Below, piece after piece: positions 25,698-33,859 of a stretch of 39,938 bases of DNA. Position 1 is the stretch's first letter. Each line of letters starts with the position of its first letter. The notes under the pieces are model-generated. The model saw only the letters and a program-made list of their open reading frames with translations. It searched no databases and had not been told where the DNA came from. The translations under genes and the position numbers were made by a program. The stretch is from Chlamydiota bacterium (lineage in GTDB: Bacteria; Chlamydiota; Chlamydiia; Chlamydiales; Parachlamydiaceae), in contig JABDBC010000017.1 in NCBI GenBank assembly GCA_013288825.1, forward strand, positions 1-39,938, written 5' to 3'.

Positions 25698-25787
25698 TTT
25701 ATTCAATAGCTATTTCTCCATAACCTCTATTTAGAGTTTGCCTTATTTCATTGTTTACGGCATTTTAGGTTTGCAAGGAGAATATTT

Positions 25788-26033
25788 ATGAAGCAAAAAA
25801 AAGATACCGTAAGGCTCACGATCGATTTCCCTGTTGAACAACATGCTTACCTAAAGATGTTGGCCGCAAAAAAGGGCGTGAGTATGCGACAGTATGTTAT
25901 CGAATCTCTTTGTGAAACAGTTGAAATCCAAGAAGCCAAGTATATTGATTTAAGCGAAAATAAATTCAAAAAAGCTTTGGGTAAAGTGATTGGTGGAAAT
26001 GACGATGTTCTGAGGAGATTGGCTGATAAATGA
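25788..26033 (+). CDS. Ribbon-helix-helix antitoxin-like protein
   Basis: This 81-residue protein has a ribbon-helix-helix pattern: VRLTIDFPVEQHAYLKMLAA, then the helix ending near YVIESL. The acidic/hydrophobic tail (about 45-81) is the usual toxin-binding type. AAGGAG precedes the ATG. It shares the AYLKMLAA core with the 90-residue protein at 2849. The downstream toxin, if any, is gone: an ATG overlaps its stop (ATGA, 26030) but opens only an 11-codon frame (MIEYFTMEQVI) ending at 26065. It lies divergent from the HigBA remnant, separated by about 130 bases. Confidence 0.75.
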   Translation: MKQKKDTVRLTIDFPVEQHAYLKMLAAKKGVSMRQYVIESLCETVEIQEAKYIDLSENKFKKALGKVIGGNDDVLRRLADK

Positions 26034-26065
26034 TTGAATATTTTACGATGGAACAAGTTATCTGA
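26030..26065 (+). pseudogene. Possible vestige of a toxin gene start
   Basis: An 11-codon open frame (MIEYFTMEQVI, then stop) begins in an ATGA overlap with the antitoxin-like gene upstream, which is where a toxin gene would start. It is too short to be functional and no more of a toxin can be seen downstream, so this is tentative. Confidence 0.3.
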
Positions 26066-26156
26066 CTTTATGATTGGGAATCAATTTGACATTTTATTAA
26101 AAACAGATCAAAATTATCCCGTTTTTTAAACCATAATAACTCCTTAGGTAATTCTT

Positions 26157-27314
26157 ATGATGTCTTTAATCCCAGCTCTCTCTTCTTCAAGTCCTAAATC
26201 CACGTTTCCTCTTACAACACTTCCAGCAGATCCATTGTATACGACAACTCGCTATCTTCGTCCACTTGAGATTATTCGTTTGTGCACTTCGCTTTCCAAA
26301 TGCATCACGGACACTTTTAAGAATCCTGAAAATCCCGAATTGCGTAAAATGCTCATAGAAAGAGTTCTTAAACTTGCCGCAAATGGATATACCACAAATT
26401 TATCACACCAGGACATCAGCATCCTCATGCATGGTTGTGGTCTAACTCCAATGACTTCTTTGAATGCAACTAAAGCGAAGGAAGAGGACGAAGAAGAGGA
26501 TTCTGCTTTGCCAGCATTATCTTCCACACTCCGTTCACTATCTGATACAGTCACTGGAGCAATCACCCTAGAAACCATTGTAAACAAGTTATTGCCTAAA
26601 CTCAAGACTTTAGACGTGCCTACGTTCCAGGAAGAAATTCTAACTGATTTCTGCAGAACTACTAAAGGTCCTGTCATTATTTATAACAGCAGATATAGCT
26701 TTCGAAGCTTTAATCACTTTTTTTTCTTAGCTTACTATTGGGGCTTAGAAATAGGAAAAGCTGTAATAGTTGATGGTATAGATTATGTAGGGCTTGCAAA
26801 AGAACTTTGTGCCGTAGCCAGAGAGGGTTGTGATCATGAGCTTCAGGAACTTCCCGTATCTAGTTGGGCCGCTTGTTTATGCGACCGAGTTTTTAACACA
26901 TTTGCGGTTAACATAGGTAGAGCAGAGCATCTTTTTGAATTGACACAAGCGCATTTGAAAATCCGTGGATACCATGTTTTTCAAGTTGTATCATTTCTTG
27001 CTCCATTCTCCCGCAACCCCCTCTTACTCAATCGTCTCGCGCGAATTACAGCGGAAAAAGTAGATTGCCTCAAAATCTCCTTAGACACATATCATCCTTA
27101 TAACGACAAAATCTGGGAGATTTTGCGTTCTAAAGCCAAAGAGAGTGGACACATTCTCGTAAAAGATATCTATTTTAAAAGAGAAGGCATTCATGACAAA
27201 GATCCATACCGATTAATACCTTTCGGAGAAGTTCTTGACATCGTTGAAAAAAAGATTAACGAACTTTATGCTGATCCTGCAATTGCACGAACACTCCCTG
27301 CTCAACAATCTTGA
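26157..27314 (+). CDS. Hypothetical protein, Ser/Pro-rich N-terminus
   Basis: I do not recognise this 385-residue protein. The first about 30 residues are Ser/Pro/Thr-rich (SSSSPKSTFPLTTLP). An acidic stretch (about 103-113, EEDEEEDS) lies in a linker. The C-terminal two thirds are helical, with several hydrophobic helices but no clear transmembrane segment (FNHFFFLAYYWGLEIGK is the most hydrophobic). AGGT lies eight bases before the ATG. It ends by overlapping the convergent LysR gene by 13 bases. The layout is compatible with a type III secreted effector, without direct proof. Confidence 0.7.
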   Translation: MMSLIPALSSSSPKSTFPLTTLPADPLYTTTRYLRPLEIIRLCTSLSKCITDTFKNPENPELRKMLIERVLKLAANGYTTNLSHQDISILMHGCGLTPMTSLNATKAKEEDEEEDSALPALSSTLRSLSDTVTGAITLETIVNKLLPKLKTLDVPTFQEEILTDFCRTTKGPVIIYNSRYSFRSFNHFFFLAYYWGLEIGKAVIVDGIDYVGLAKELCAVAREGCDHELQELPVSSWAACLCDRVFNTFAVNIGRAEHLFELTQAHLKIRGYHVFQVVSFLAPFSRNPLLLNRLARITAEKVDCLKISLDTYHPYNDKIWEILRSKAKESGHILVKDIYFKREGIHDKDPYRLIPFGEVLDIVEKKINELYADPAIARTLPAQQS

Positions 27315-28153
27315 GAGCACATCAAATCAATGAACATTTTCGCATTGCGAGGCAATCCTCTGTTTTTTGAAAAGATGGCTAAAATGCGGTATGGAATTAC
27401 TGGGGTAGAATAATCACAAGGAATCAACGAACGCTTCCCAATGATGTAATCAGGAAGAAAACCAATTCCCAACCCGTGTTCTGTTAAGCTTGCAATGACC
27501 TCCCAGCTCGAAACTTCCATGCAGGAGGTCATTTCAACTCCACTGTCTTGAAGATGCTGTCTCAGCAAGGAAACTTCCCTTCTCTCTTCACTCAGAATAA
27601 ATTTGTTCATTGTTTGCTTCGGCAGTTTTTTTGCTTTGTATAATTGATATTCCCCTCTATAAATCTCTCTGCAGTGGAACGCTGAGAAGTCTTCGTTGTC
27701 GAGAACGATGCCAAAGTCGACATCCCCCTTTTTCACAAGCTCTACAATCGTACCTGTGTGTCCAAATCTTAAGACTGGCTCGATCGCCGTCTTCATTTGT
27801 GCAAGCCTTCCTAAATAGGGTGGAAGCAAGGAAAGCGCAAAGCTGTGGGTGCAAGCAAAGGATAATTTTCCTTTAAACACACCGTCAGTCTCGTTAAAGG
27901 CATCCTCTATTTCGGAAAACACGTTAAAAACCTGTTTACACATATCCAAAAGGAGTAATCCATCTGTTGTAAGCTGGAGGCGATTTTTTTCATGAGTGAT
28001 CAATTGTTTTCCCAAAGCAACCTCCAACTTACTGATCCCTTGGCTGATTGCAGATTGACTCACATAGTTTTCTTTGGCGGCTTTTGAAATGCTTTTGGCT
28101 TGGCCTGCGCTGAAGAAATAGCGAAGAAAGGTGATATTTGGTGCAAATTTCAT
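27302..28153 (-). CDS. LysR-family transcriptional regulator
   Basis: This 283-residue protein has an N-terminal winged helix-turn-helix (SISKAAKENYVSQSAISQGI, 21-40, then SKLEVALGKQL) and a C-terminal LysR effector-binding domain (from about 90), with sparse but typical features such as TEHGLGIGFLPDYI. ATG 28153 is preferred: an earlier in-frame ATG at 28195 would put the palindrome at 28168-28184 inside the coding region. It is divergent from the ATP/ADP translocase, and LysR proteins usually regulate the divergent gene. LysR regulators are scarce in obligate intracellular chlamydiae. Its co-inducer is unknown. It overlaps the 385-residue gene by 13 bases at the 3' end. Confidence 0.88.
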   Translation of the reverse strand: MKFAPNITFLRYFFSAGQAKSISKAAKENYVSQSAISQGISKLEVALGKQLITHEKNRLQLTTDGLLLLDMCKQVFNVFSEIEDAFNETDGVFKGKLSFACTHSFALSLLPPYLGRLAQMKTAIEPVLRFGHTGTIVELVKKGDVDFGIVLDNEDFSAFHCREIYRGEYQLYKAKKLPKQTMNKFILSEERREVSLLRQHLQDSGVEMTSCMEVSSWEVIASLTEHGLGIGFLPDYIIGKRSLIPCDYSTPVIPYRILAIFSKNRGLPRNAKMFIDLMCSQDC

Positions 28154-28167
28154 AAAAATCCACATGT

Positions 28168-28184
28168 TATAAGCGTTACTTATA
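28168..28184. promoter_or_regulatory. Palindromic T-N11-A site, candidate LysR operator
   Basis: TATAAGCGTTACTTATA has 6-bp perfect arms around a 5-bp centre and contains TAAGCGTTACTTA, matching the LysR T-N11-A box. It lies 15 bases before the LysR ATG and about 95 bases before the translocase gene, a suitable place for control of either. Binding is inferred. Confidence 0.6.
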
Positions 28185-28279
28185 CAGAGTATCACATTAA
28201 TTAATTTTTGCTAAATCTAAAGTTGCTATAAAATTACAATTCTAATGACCGAGATTGTTTACTTAATAGAAGGAGAATT

Positions 28280-29872
28280 ATGGGAAGTTTGTCACAAGAG
28301 TTAAATCAAGAGTTTTCGGGAATACGAAAGTTATTATGGCCGATACACTCTTATGAAATTAAAAAGTTTTTGCCAATGGGCATTATGATGTTTTGCATTC
28401 TTTTTATTTACACGCTTTTGCGAGATACAAAAGATGCCATGTTGGTAAACGCTCCAGGGGCAGGCGCAGAAAGTTTAGCTTTCGCAAAAGGGATTGGTGT
28501 GACTGCTTCAGCGGTAATTTTTATGATTCTCTATACCAAGGCGGCGAACATATTTAATCGCATCGGATTGTTTTATGTGACTGCATTGCCTTTTCTGATC
28601 TTTTTCGGATTGTATCCCTACTGCATTTATCCATTTGTAGAATCAATTCATATGAATGTGGCTACTATCGAAGAGTATCAAGCGTTATATCCCAACATTA
28701 AGTGGATTATTCCTCTAGTCGGAAACTGGACATATACGCTGTTTTATATTTTAGCAGAATTGTGGGGAAGCGCCATTCTATCCCTGTTATTTTGGCAATT
28801 TGCGAACTCTATTACTCCAGTAAAAGAAGCGCGTCGATTCTATGGAATGTTTGGATTCGTGGGCAATTTCGGTTTGTTGCTCTCAGGACCTGCGATTATT
28901 CTTGTGTCTGACTCAATTCATAGCATGGGCTTAAGTCGAGGCGAGTCCACGGGTTTGATGTTACAATACCTGATGACGCTAGTAACCTTTGCAGGTGTCA
29001 TTCTCCTATGCACATTCTATTGGTTTAACCGATACGTCATGACAGATAAGCGCTATTATGATCCTGAAGCAATGGGTGAAACAAAAAAGAAAAAAGCAAA
29101 ACTATCGATGGGTGAAAGTTTCAAGTACATTCTTCAATCTCCTTATTTAGGATTAATTGCGATGCTTATACTTGCTTATGGTGTATCAATTAACCTGTTT
29201 GAAGGAGTGTGGAAGGGGCAAATTAAAATTGCTTATCCTACTGAAGTAGAATATAACCGCGTCATGGGTGGACTATCGACAGTAACCGGAGGTATTTCAG
29301 TGATATTAATGTTAATAGGCAGCAACCTTTTGCGCACTTTTAGCTGGCGCACTTGTGCAATGATTACCCCAGCTGTTTTAATTACAGGAATCTTAATATT
29401 TTTCGGTGTAATTTATTACAACAACACCCTATTGCCTGATGGCATGAAAATTGTCGATGCGATCAAACAAGGGGTAATAAACAAAGAACTCATCATATTT
29501 GCTGTTGGGCTTGGGTTGTTCGTAAATGCTTTTGGCAAGGCTGTAAAATACTCATTGTTTGATCCGACAAAAGAAATGGCTTACATTCCTTTGGATCCAG
29601 AACTGAAGGTCAAAGGTAAGGCAGCTGTAGATGTCATAGGCGGCCGCGGCGGTAAGTCTGCGGGATCGTATGTTCAAATGGGGTTGCTTACTCTATTTTC
29701 CGGGAGCGCACTCTATCAGCTTGTACCGATCATCGCTCCAATTGCTATCGGCATTGTATGCTTGTGGATCTTTTCTATCTTTGGCTTAAGCAAACGTTTC
29801 AGAGCATTGACAGATAAACAACCAGAACCAGATACAGCGGCGCCTGCGAAGCAACCTACTTACGCCTCGTAA
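28280..29872 (+). CDS. ATP/ADP translocase (nucleotide transport protein, tlc family)
   Basis: This 530-residue protein exchanges host ATP for bacterial ADP across the inner membrane, the hallmark of energy parasitism in chlamydiae and rickettsiae. It has about 11-12 hydrophobic segments. Chlamydial signature blocks are present: LLRDTKDAMLVNAPGAGAES (residues 47-66), the SITPVKEARRFYGMFGF block (about 177-193), and a C-terminal FDPTKEMAYIPL. AAGGAG precedes the ATG. Family members also include nucleotide uniporters (Npt2 type), and sequence inspection alone cannot fully exclude such a role, but the LLRDTKD motif is usual for the exchanger (Npt1). It is divergent from the LysR gene. Confidence 0.95.
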   Translation: MGSLSQELNQEFSGIRKLLWPIHSYEIKKFLPMGIMMFCILFIYTLLRDTKDAMLVNAPGAGAESLAFAKGIGVTASAVIFMILYTKAANIFNRIGLFYVTALPFLIFFGLYPYCIYPFVESIHMNVATIEEYQALYPNIKWIIPLVGNWTYTLFYILAELWGSAILSLLFWQFANSITPVKEARRFYGMFGFVGNFGLLLSGPAIILVSDSIHSMGLSRGESTGLMLQYLMTLVTFAGVILLCTFYWFNRYVMTDKRYYDPEAMGETKKKKAKLSMGESFKYILQSPYLGLIAMLILAYGVSINLFEGVWKGQIKIAYPTEVEYNRVMGGLSTVTGGISVILMLIGSNLLRTFSWRTCAMITPAVLITGILIFFGVIYYNNTLLPDGMKIVDAIKQGVINKELIIFAVGLGLFVNAFGKAVKYSLFDPTKEMAYIPLDPELKVKGKAAVDVIGGRGGKSAGSYVQMGLLTLFSGSALYQLVPIIAPIAIGIVCLWIFSIFGLSKRFRALTDKQPEPDTAAPAKQPTYAS

Positions 29873-29973
29873 AAAATCTGATTTCATTGTTACTTGCGTC
29901 ATTAAACTTTAGTATGCTACACTATGCTTAGAAGACCGGTCCTAATATTCTCGACTAAAGCGAAGGTGAAACG

Positions 29974-30339
29974 ATGGATTTGCCAACAATATTAGGTTTA
30001 GTATCAGCTTTTCTAGGAACGACAGCTACCATTATCGGATTTGTGTATGCTTTCCTAAGAAACTTCAAAGCTGATGTCAGCATAGATATAAATAAGCACA
30101 AAGCCAGCATCAAAGAAGATATGAATAGTCTCAAAGATAATATCAATGGTCACATCGATAGACTAGAAAAGAGAATGGATTCATTTGACAAGAGAATGGA
30201 TTTGTCTGACAAGAGAATGGATTCGTTTGAATCCAAAATGATATCGCTTGAGGAGCGCATGTTTTGGGCGCTTACAGGCAAAAAACTTGAAGATGCCATT
30301 CTTGAAGAAAGAATGAAAAATCCAAGGACTAATCCATAA
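29974..30339 (+). CDS. Small membrane-anchored coiled-coil protein
   Basis: This 121-residue protein has an N-terminal transmembrane helix (about 5-28) and a coiled coil (about 45-100). The coiled coil includes three near-identical heptads, KRMDSFD, KRMDLSD and KRMDSFE. AAGGTGA lies six bases before the ATG. I know no family for it. Short TM plus coiled-coil proteins with DUF-like annotations are frequent in this group. It stands between the translocase and the convergent HD hydrolase; no role is evident. Confidence 0.75.
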   Translation: MDLPTILGLVSAFLGTTATIIGFVYAFLRNFKADVSIDINKHKASIKEDMNSLKDNINGHIDRLEKRMDSFDKRMDLSDKRMDSFESKMISLEERMFWALTGKKLEDAILEERMKNPRTNP

Positions 30340-30356
30340 AAGACATCGTTTCCCGT

Positions 30357-31427
30357 TCAATGCTGCAGTGCTGGCTCATGGAGTTTAATCGCCCAACCTT
30401 TTGCCATCCTATCCTTAGCTGTGTAAAAATCTTCTGCTAGAATGGGATCTGTAGTAGTCAGACGTACACGTTTTCCATCGACGATGACTAGTGGATCGAT
30501 CCCTCTAAACTTGCTAATGATTACAAGATCGGCTTCTTCAGCAGAAACCAAGCAGTGGTAATCGGAGTAGTTCATGATCATATGCATGTTCTTTTGAATA
30601 AGAGGATCATTCAAAACTAATAAACGATCCCAGATTTCTTGATCTATCCCAAACCGTACATCTTCAATGGTGAAGATTCCAATGTCGATTCCTCGAATAA
30701 TGGCTGCTGCAAGCCACATTGAAAGAATGTATTCTGTTCCACTCCCCCAGCAATCTTGAGACATAAAAATGGAATAACGGACAAGTTTTTTCAACAATTC
30801 ATATTCATTGCTGATCCAGGCTCCATCGACAAATTGGATCTCATGAAATATGCGTAGGGCTTCTTCATATGTAATGAAGCCTTGATAGAAGGCTCCTTGA
30901 ATGTTGTAATCAATTCGATCAGCGCAGAGTGTCGGTAGGGGCTGTTCTAATGCTGGAAAGTACTTTTGTAAGGGCTGGAGTTCTTCACAAGTATAACCAT
31001 ATTTCCGTAGGATCTCTCCCAAGCCACTACCTTCAAGGTAATCACTGTGAGTGAAATCTTGGTAATCAATTTCCTGATTTTGCCGATGGAAGATCCAGTC
31101 TCCTACATGTGAAAAAATGGTATGCGAGACATCATGAAGGAGTCCTGCGATTTGTTCTTTTAAGGAACAGTTTTTTGCTCGAAGTAACAAAAAGACCCCC
31201 AAGCAATGGTCATAACGGGTATATTCTTCACGATGTGTCGTGTAATAAGCGACTCCATATTGGTGGATGTGCTTTAATCGTTGAAAAGCAGGGCTTTCGA
31301 TCAACTCGATGAGGACAGGTTCTTCGATGTCGACAATTCCATAAAAGGTTTCTATCTGAACAGCGAAAACAGGGCCGTAGAATAGACAAGTGACAATGAG
31401 GGTAAGGATACTTATAATACGTGACAT
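30357..31427 (-). CDS. Exported HD-domain phosphohydrolase (SAMHD1/COG1078-like)
   Basis: This 356-residue protein has a signal peptide (1-22, likely cut after VFA) followed by an HD hydrolase domain. Metal ligands are H74 (RYDHCLGV), H98-D99 (GLLHDVSH) and D170 (LCADRIDY). The early QRLKHIHQYGVAYY motif resembles SAMHD1-type dNTP triphosphohydrolases and related bacterial HD proteins. A cytosolic enzyme is the rule, so an apparent signal peptide is odd; the protein may act in the periplasm or in the host. No Shine-Dalgarno is evident before the ATG at 31427. The substrate cannot be assigned from sequence. Confidence 0.83.
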   Translation of the reverse strand: MSRIISILTLIVTCLFYGPVFAVQIETFYGIVDIEEPVLIELIESPAFQRLKHIHQYGVAYYTTHREEYTRYDHCLGVFLLLRAKNCSLKEQIAGLLHDVSHTIFSHVGDWIFHRQNQEIDYQDFTHSDYLEGSGLGEILRKYGYTCEELQPLQKYFPALEQPLPTLCADRIDYNIQGAFYQGFITYEEALRIFHEIQFVDGAWISNEYELLKKLVRYSIFMSQDCWGSGTEYILSMWLAAAIIRGIDIGIFTIEDVRFGIDQEIWDRLLVLNDPLIQKNMHMIMNYSDYHCLVSAEEADLVIISKFRGIDPLVIVDGKRVRLTTTDPILAEDFYTAKDRMAKGWAIKLHEPALQH

Positions 31428-31643
31428 ATTTGGCTGGCTTCTCTTACCTCAATTCTAGACAAGATTAATTCACGAAATTTAATTTTTCAAGTCCTTTTTG
31501 TGTTGTTAGTATACTGGAGTGTGAGTGTGATCATTGAAATAAAGACTGGTAATTCATGAATCAAATCGAGAGACATATGAAAACATGCTTTTGTTTATAA
31601 AAACGGAAGATGTGGAAGCTATTTACAGAAGTCTACAACAATA

Positions 31644-32072
31644 TTAGATCACTCTTAATAATCGGTGCTGAAAGGGATTTGCTGCCTGTAACAATTTCTC
31701 ATATTGATCTAATGAAATCCTTGTCTTTCCCTTTTCATATTGGGCATAGGAATTTGGAGATTTTGAACCTAAACGTTCAGATGCTTCGCGTACTGTTGAA
31801 CCGCTTTTTTCTCTTTGTCTTCTAAGAGAAAGTGCAAGCAACAATTTACTATTGTTCGAAGTTATTCCAATCACAGATTTTTTGTACTCATTAACAACTA
31901 GCTCAAAATCCTCGACTTCAGACTCAAAATAGTATTTTATGTACTCGATTATGGCATCTTTAATCATAAACAATGCCTCTTCCCGAGTTTCTCCTTGAGT
32001 CATGATATTCAAAGAAGAGACTGCAACGAGCCAATGCTTTTTATTTTTCCAGATTTTACCTTCTAATTCCAT
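31644..32072 (-). CDS. hicB: HicB-type antitoxin with C-terminal HTH
   Basis: This 142-residue protein has a partial HicB RNase H-like N-terminal fold (about 1-60: WLVAVSSLNIMTQGETREEA) and a helix-turn-helix C-terminus (about 78-135: REASERLGSKSPNSYAQYEK). HicB binds and inhibits HicA and represses the operon. GAGGT precedes the ATG and overlaps the HicA stop. HicA is encoded immediately upstream, the usual order. The HTH tail should recognise the palindrome at 32291-32306. Confidence 0.85.
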   Translation of the reverse strand: MELEGKIWKNKKHWLVAVSSLNIMTQGETREEALFMIKDAIIEYIKYYFESEVEDFELVVNEYKKSVIGITSNNSKLLLALSLRRQREKSGSTVREASERLGSKSPNSYAQYEKGKTRISLDQYEKLLQAANPFQHRLLRVI

Positions 32073-32075
32073 ACT

Positions 32076-32267
32076 TTACCTCTTTGTATCACCTGGGTTT
32101 TTCTCCGCTTCCTTTAATATACTTCTAGCAAGGAATTCGTTAACCTCAGCATGTCTTGGCACCTGGTTGGTGTCACTCCCATTAGTCCAAATATCATGGT
32201 TGCCACCATGTCGATCTAGCCACCAGCCAACTTTTTTTAGCTTTTTCTCTAAATCTTTCTTTTTCAT
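32076..32267 (-). CDS. hicA: HicA-type mRNA interferase toxin
   Basis: This 63-residue double-stranded-RNA-binding-like toxin cleaves mRNA in growth arrest. It has the N-terminal basic helix (KKKDLEKKLKKVGWWLDRH), the catalytic-type GGNHDIW (family GG-H) and PRHAEVNEFLARSILKEA, matching HicA. The ATG at 32267 is chosen over an upstream start at 32315 because it gives the normal family size. Its stop lies three bases before the HicB start. Confidence 0.85.
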   Translation of the reverse strand: MKKKDLEKKLKKVGWWLDRHGGNHDIWTNGSDTNQVPRHAEVNEFLARSILKEAEKNPGDTKR

Positions 32268-32290
32268 CCAATGCCTATTTACCTCTATTA

Positions 32291-32306
32291 TACATAAGCT
32301 TATGTA
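32291..32306. promoter_or_regulatory. 16-bp palindrome, candidate HicAB operator
   Basis: TACATAAGCTTATGTA is a perfect palindrome 24 bases upstream of the hicA start, placed to be bound by the HicB HTH domain for autoregulation. The flanking sequence is AT-rich and would overlap the promoter. Confidence 0.6.
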
Positions 32307-32356
32307 CAAAGTCAACCATATAATTTCAAAGTTTATTTTTGATTCATTCTTTAGGC

Positions 32357-32686
32357 TTATAGAAAGAGGCGATAATCGATATCAAACATCTCTCCAATAC
32401 GCTTAGCAATCGGTATACCAATCTGACGCTTCCCACGCTCCATTTTGGATATATTAGACTGCTCTACTCCAATTGCATCGCCAAATTGTTCTTGTGTAAG
32501 GCCTTCTCGATTTCTTAAGCCACGCAAGTTAAGTGCAGTGCTAGGCATATCACCAAAGGCTTCCTTCGCAGCAGTTCTCCAATTAATAGAGTCCTTAGAC
32601 TCTTTAGGAGTTTGAGCTTGATGTTTTGGCCTCTCATAAAAAGAATTCCATTCCTCAGTACGGTGCTTTCTCGTGTGTCCCAACAT
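32357..32686 (-). CDS. XRE-family HTH protein, orphan antitoxin-like
   Basis: This 109-residue protein has a Lys/Gln-rich N-terminus (1-40) and an XRE helix-turn-helix (about 57-107: LRNREGLTQEQFGDAIGVEQ, then SNISKMERGKRQIGIPIAKR) running to the C-terminus. AGAGG lies about seven bases before the ATG. A HigA-like antitoxin or a general repressor are both possible. No toxin gene adjoins: 66 bases upstream is a membrane protein gene of unknown function, and 40 bases downstream begins the HicAB operator region. Confidence 0.8.
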   Translation of the reverse strand: MLGHTRKHRTEEWNSFYERPKHQAQTPKESKDSINWRTAAKEAFGDMPSTALNLRGLRNREGLTQEQFGDAIGVEQSNISKMERGKRQIGIPIAKRIGEMFDIDYRLFL

Positions 32687-32751
32687 AATATACCTCTATT
32701 CATATTTGAATGTTCGGATCAGGTCATTTGGATTATTCAATTGCATGTCGA

Positions 32752-33342
32752 TTACATATCGATGACCAATTTCACATCGTTTTCAAGAAGAGGATAACTA
32801 CTAGATCCACCACCGACCCTAATTAGAGTAACATTATTCTTCCATAAAGGATTATTTCTGACTGCATACCTTATAATCTCTGCATCACTATTATGGAAAA
32901 TGAGAGTTACACGGTTTCCATCTTTTAAATAGGAATGTGCTTTAAAAGCAATGTCCCTTACTATTTTTTGTTTTTTTGAATAATAGTTCAAATTGTTTAT
33001 CATCAAATAGAAAGATGATATTGCAAGTATTACGAAAGAAGTATATGTGAAAGTTTTTCTTATTCCACTTATGGGTTTACCAGAAAAAAATGGTCGAAGA
33101 CCATATATTATTCCGATAACAGACAAGATAGCTCCAGCTTTTCCACCTGACTCTCGTTCCATTTCATCCTTTGATATATCTTCTCTATCCTCAATATATT
33201 CAAGGTTTGTTGCTTTGAGTCCTTGGGCTATTTCTGTTATATCGTTAAAAGTACTTCTATTGCGTATACAGATAAAATATTCTGGTGGGAGTATTTCTGC
33301 TGTAACACCATAATGATAATTATGAGAGGTGATAGAAGCCAT
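32752..33342 (-). CDS. Hypothetical membrane protein with two transmembrane segments
   Basis: I do not recognise this 196-residue protein. It has a soluble N-terminal part, two hydrophobic segments (about 69-86 and 97-116), and a soluble C-terminal part. AAGGAG lies ten bases before the ATG. It is upstream of, and in the same direction as, the XRE protein, but a 65-base gap and no overlap leave co-transcription open. The position in a toxin-antitoxin cluster is suggestive, not proof, of a role there. Confidence 0.65.
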   Translation of the reverse strand: MASITSHNYHYGVTAEILPPEYFICIRNRSTFNDITEIAQGLKATNLEYIEDREDISKDEMERESGGKAGAILSVIGIIYGLRPFFSGKPISGIRKTFTYTSFVILAISSFYLMINNLNYYSKKQKIVRDIAFKAHSYLKDGNRVTLIFHNSDAEIIRYAVRNNPLWKNNVTLIRVGGGSSSYPLLENDVKLVIDM

Positions 33343-33416
33343 TGTTATATTTCTCCTTTTCTGATGTTGTCATTTTTTTTTGTTGGTTGGTGAGACTATA
33401 GCCTCAGTGATATTTC

Positions 33417-33848
33417 TTATCTTGGAAGTTGAATCAAATCGACCCATAGCTGGTGGTACCATGTGTCCAGCACCTGACCATTGCCGATGGCTTCCACCTT
33501 GAAAGTACGAATCCCGCCACGCGAAACATACTCTTCATCAACTACTTGATACAAATAATGACCCTGAAGAGCATTTATCAGCACTGTTTCTACCATTTCG
33601 GAACGATCTGCAAATCGGATCGTGATTTTCAAATGCAAATCACAATACGACGCATAAGATCTTGGAAAGCACCACTGCACCAGCAATTGCTTCCCAATGC
33701 GGGGGAAGCGTAGATGTGGATCTGGCGTGTCGATATAAAAGCTTGCTAAATCAGAACGATTTAAATATTGAGACTGAACGGAGAGATGTCTTGCTTGACA
33801 TCCAATAAGAACCAGGCCTGTAAATAGGCACAACAGAATTTTTTTCAT
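33417..33848 (-). CDS. Small lipoprotein
   Basis: This 143-residue protein begins MKKILLCLFTGLVLIGCQAR, a signal peptide with an LIGC lipobox (Cys17), so it should be lipidated and membrane-anchored. The mature part is beta-rich. It starts 11 bases after the aroG stop and is probably co-transcribed. I recall a small hypothetical gene next to the DAHP synthase in Chlamydia, which supports a conserved pair. Function unknown. Confidence 0.78.
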   Translation of the reverse strand: MKKILLCLFTGLVLIGCQARHLSVQSQYLNRSDLASFYIDTPDPHLRFPRIGKQLLVQWCFPRSYASYCDLHLKITIRFADRSEMVETVLINALQGHYLYQVVDEEYVSRGGIRTFKVEAIGNGQVLDTWYHQLWVDLIQLPR

Positions 33849-33859
33849 ACAATGAACTG

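Noticed and set aside
25515-25706. 63-residue reading frame starting at 25706
   Set aside because: Its N-terminus is encoded by the operator-like palindrome; only the C-terminal part looks like a toxin, so I annotated a pseudogene instead.
31428-31643. Possible small RNA or gene in the gap
   Set aside because: The gap is AT-rich and shows no convincing hairpin, start with ribosome-binding site, or tRNA-like structure.
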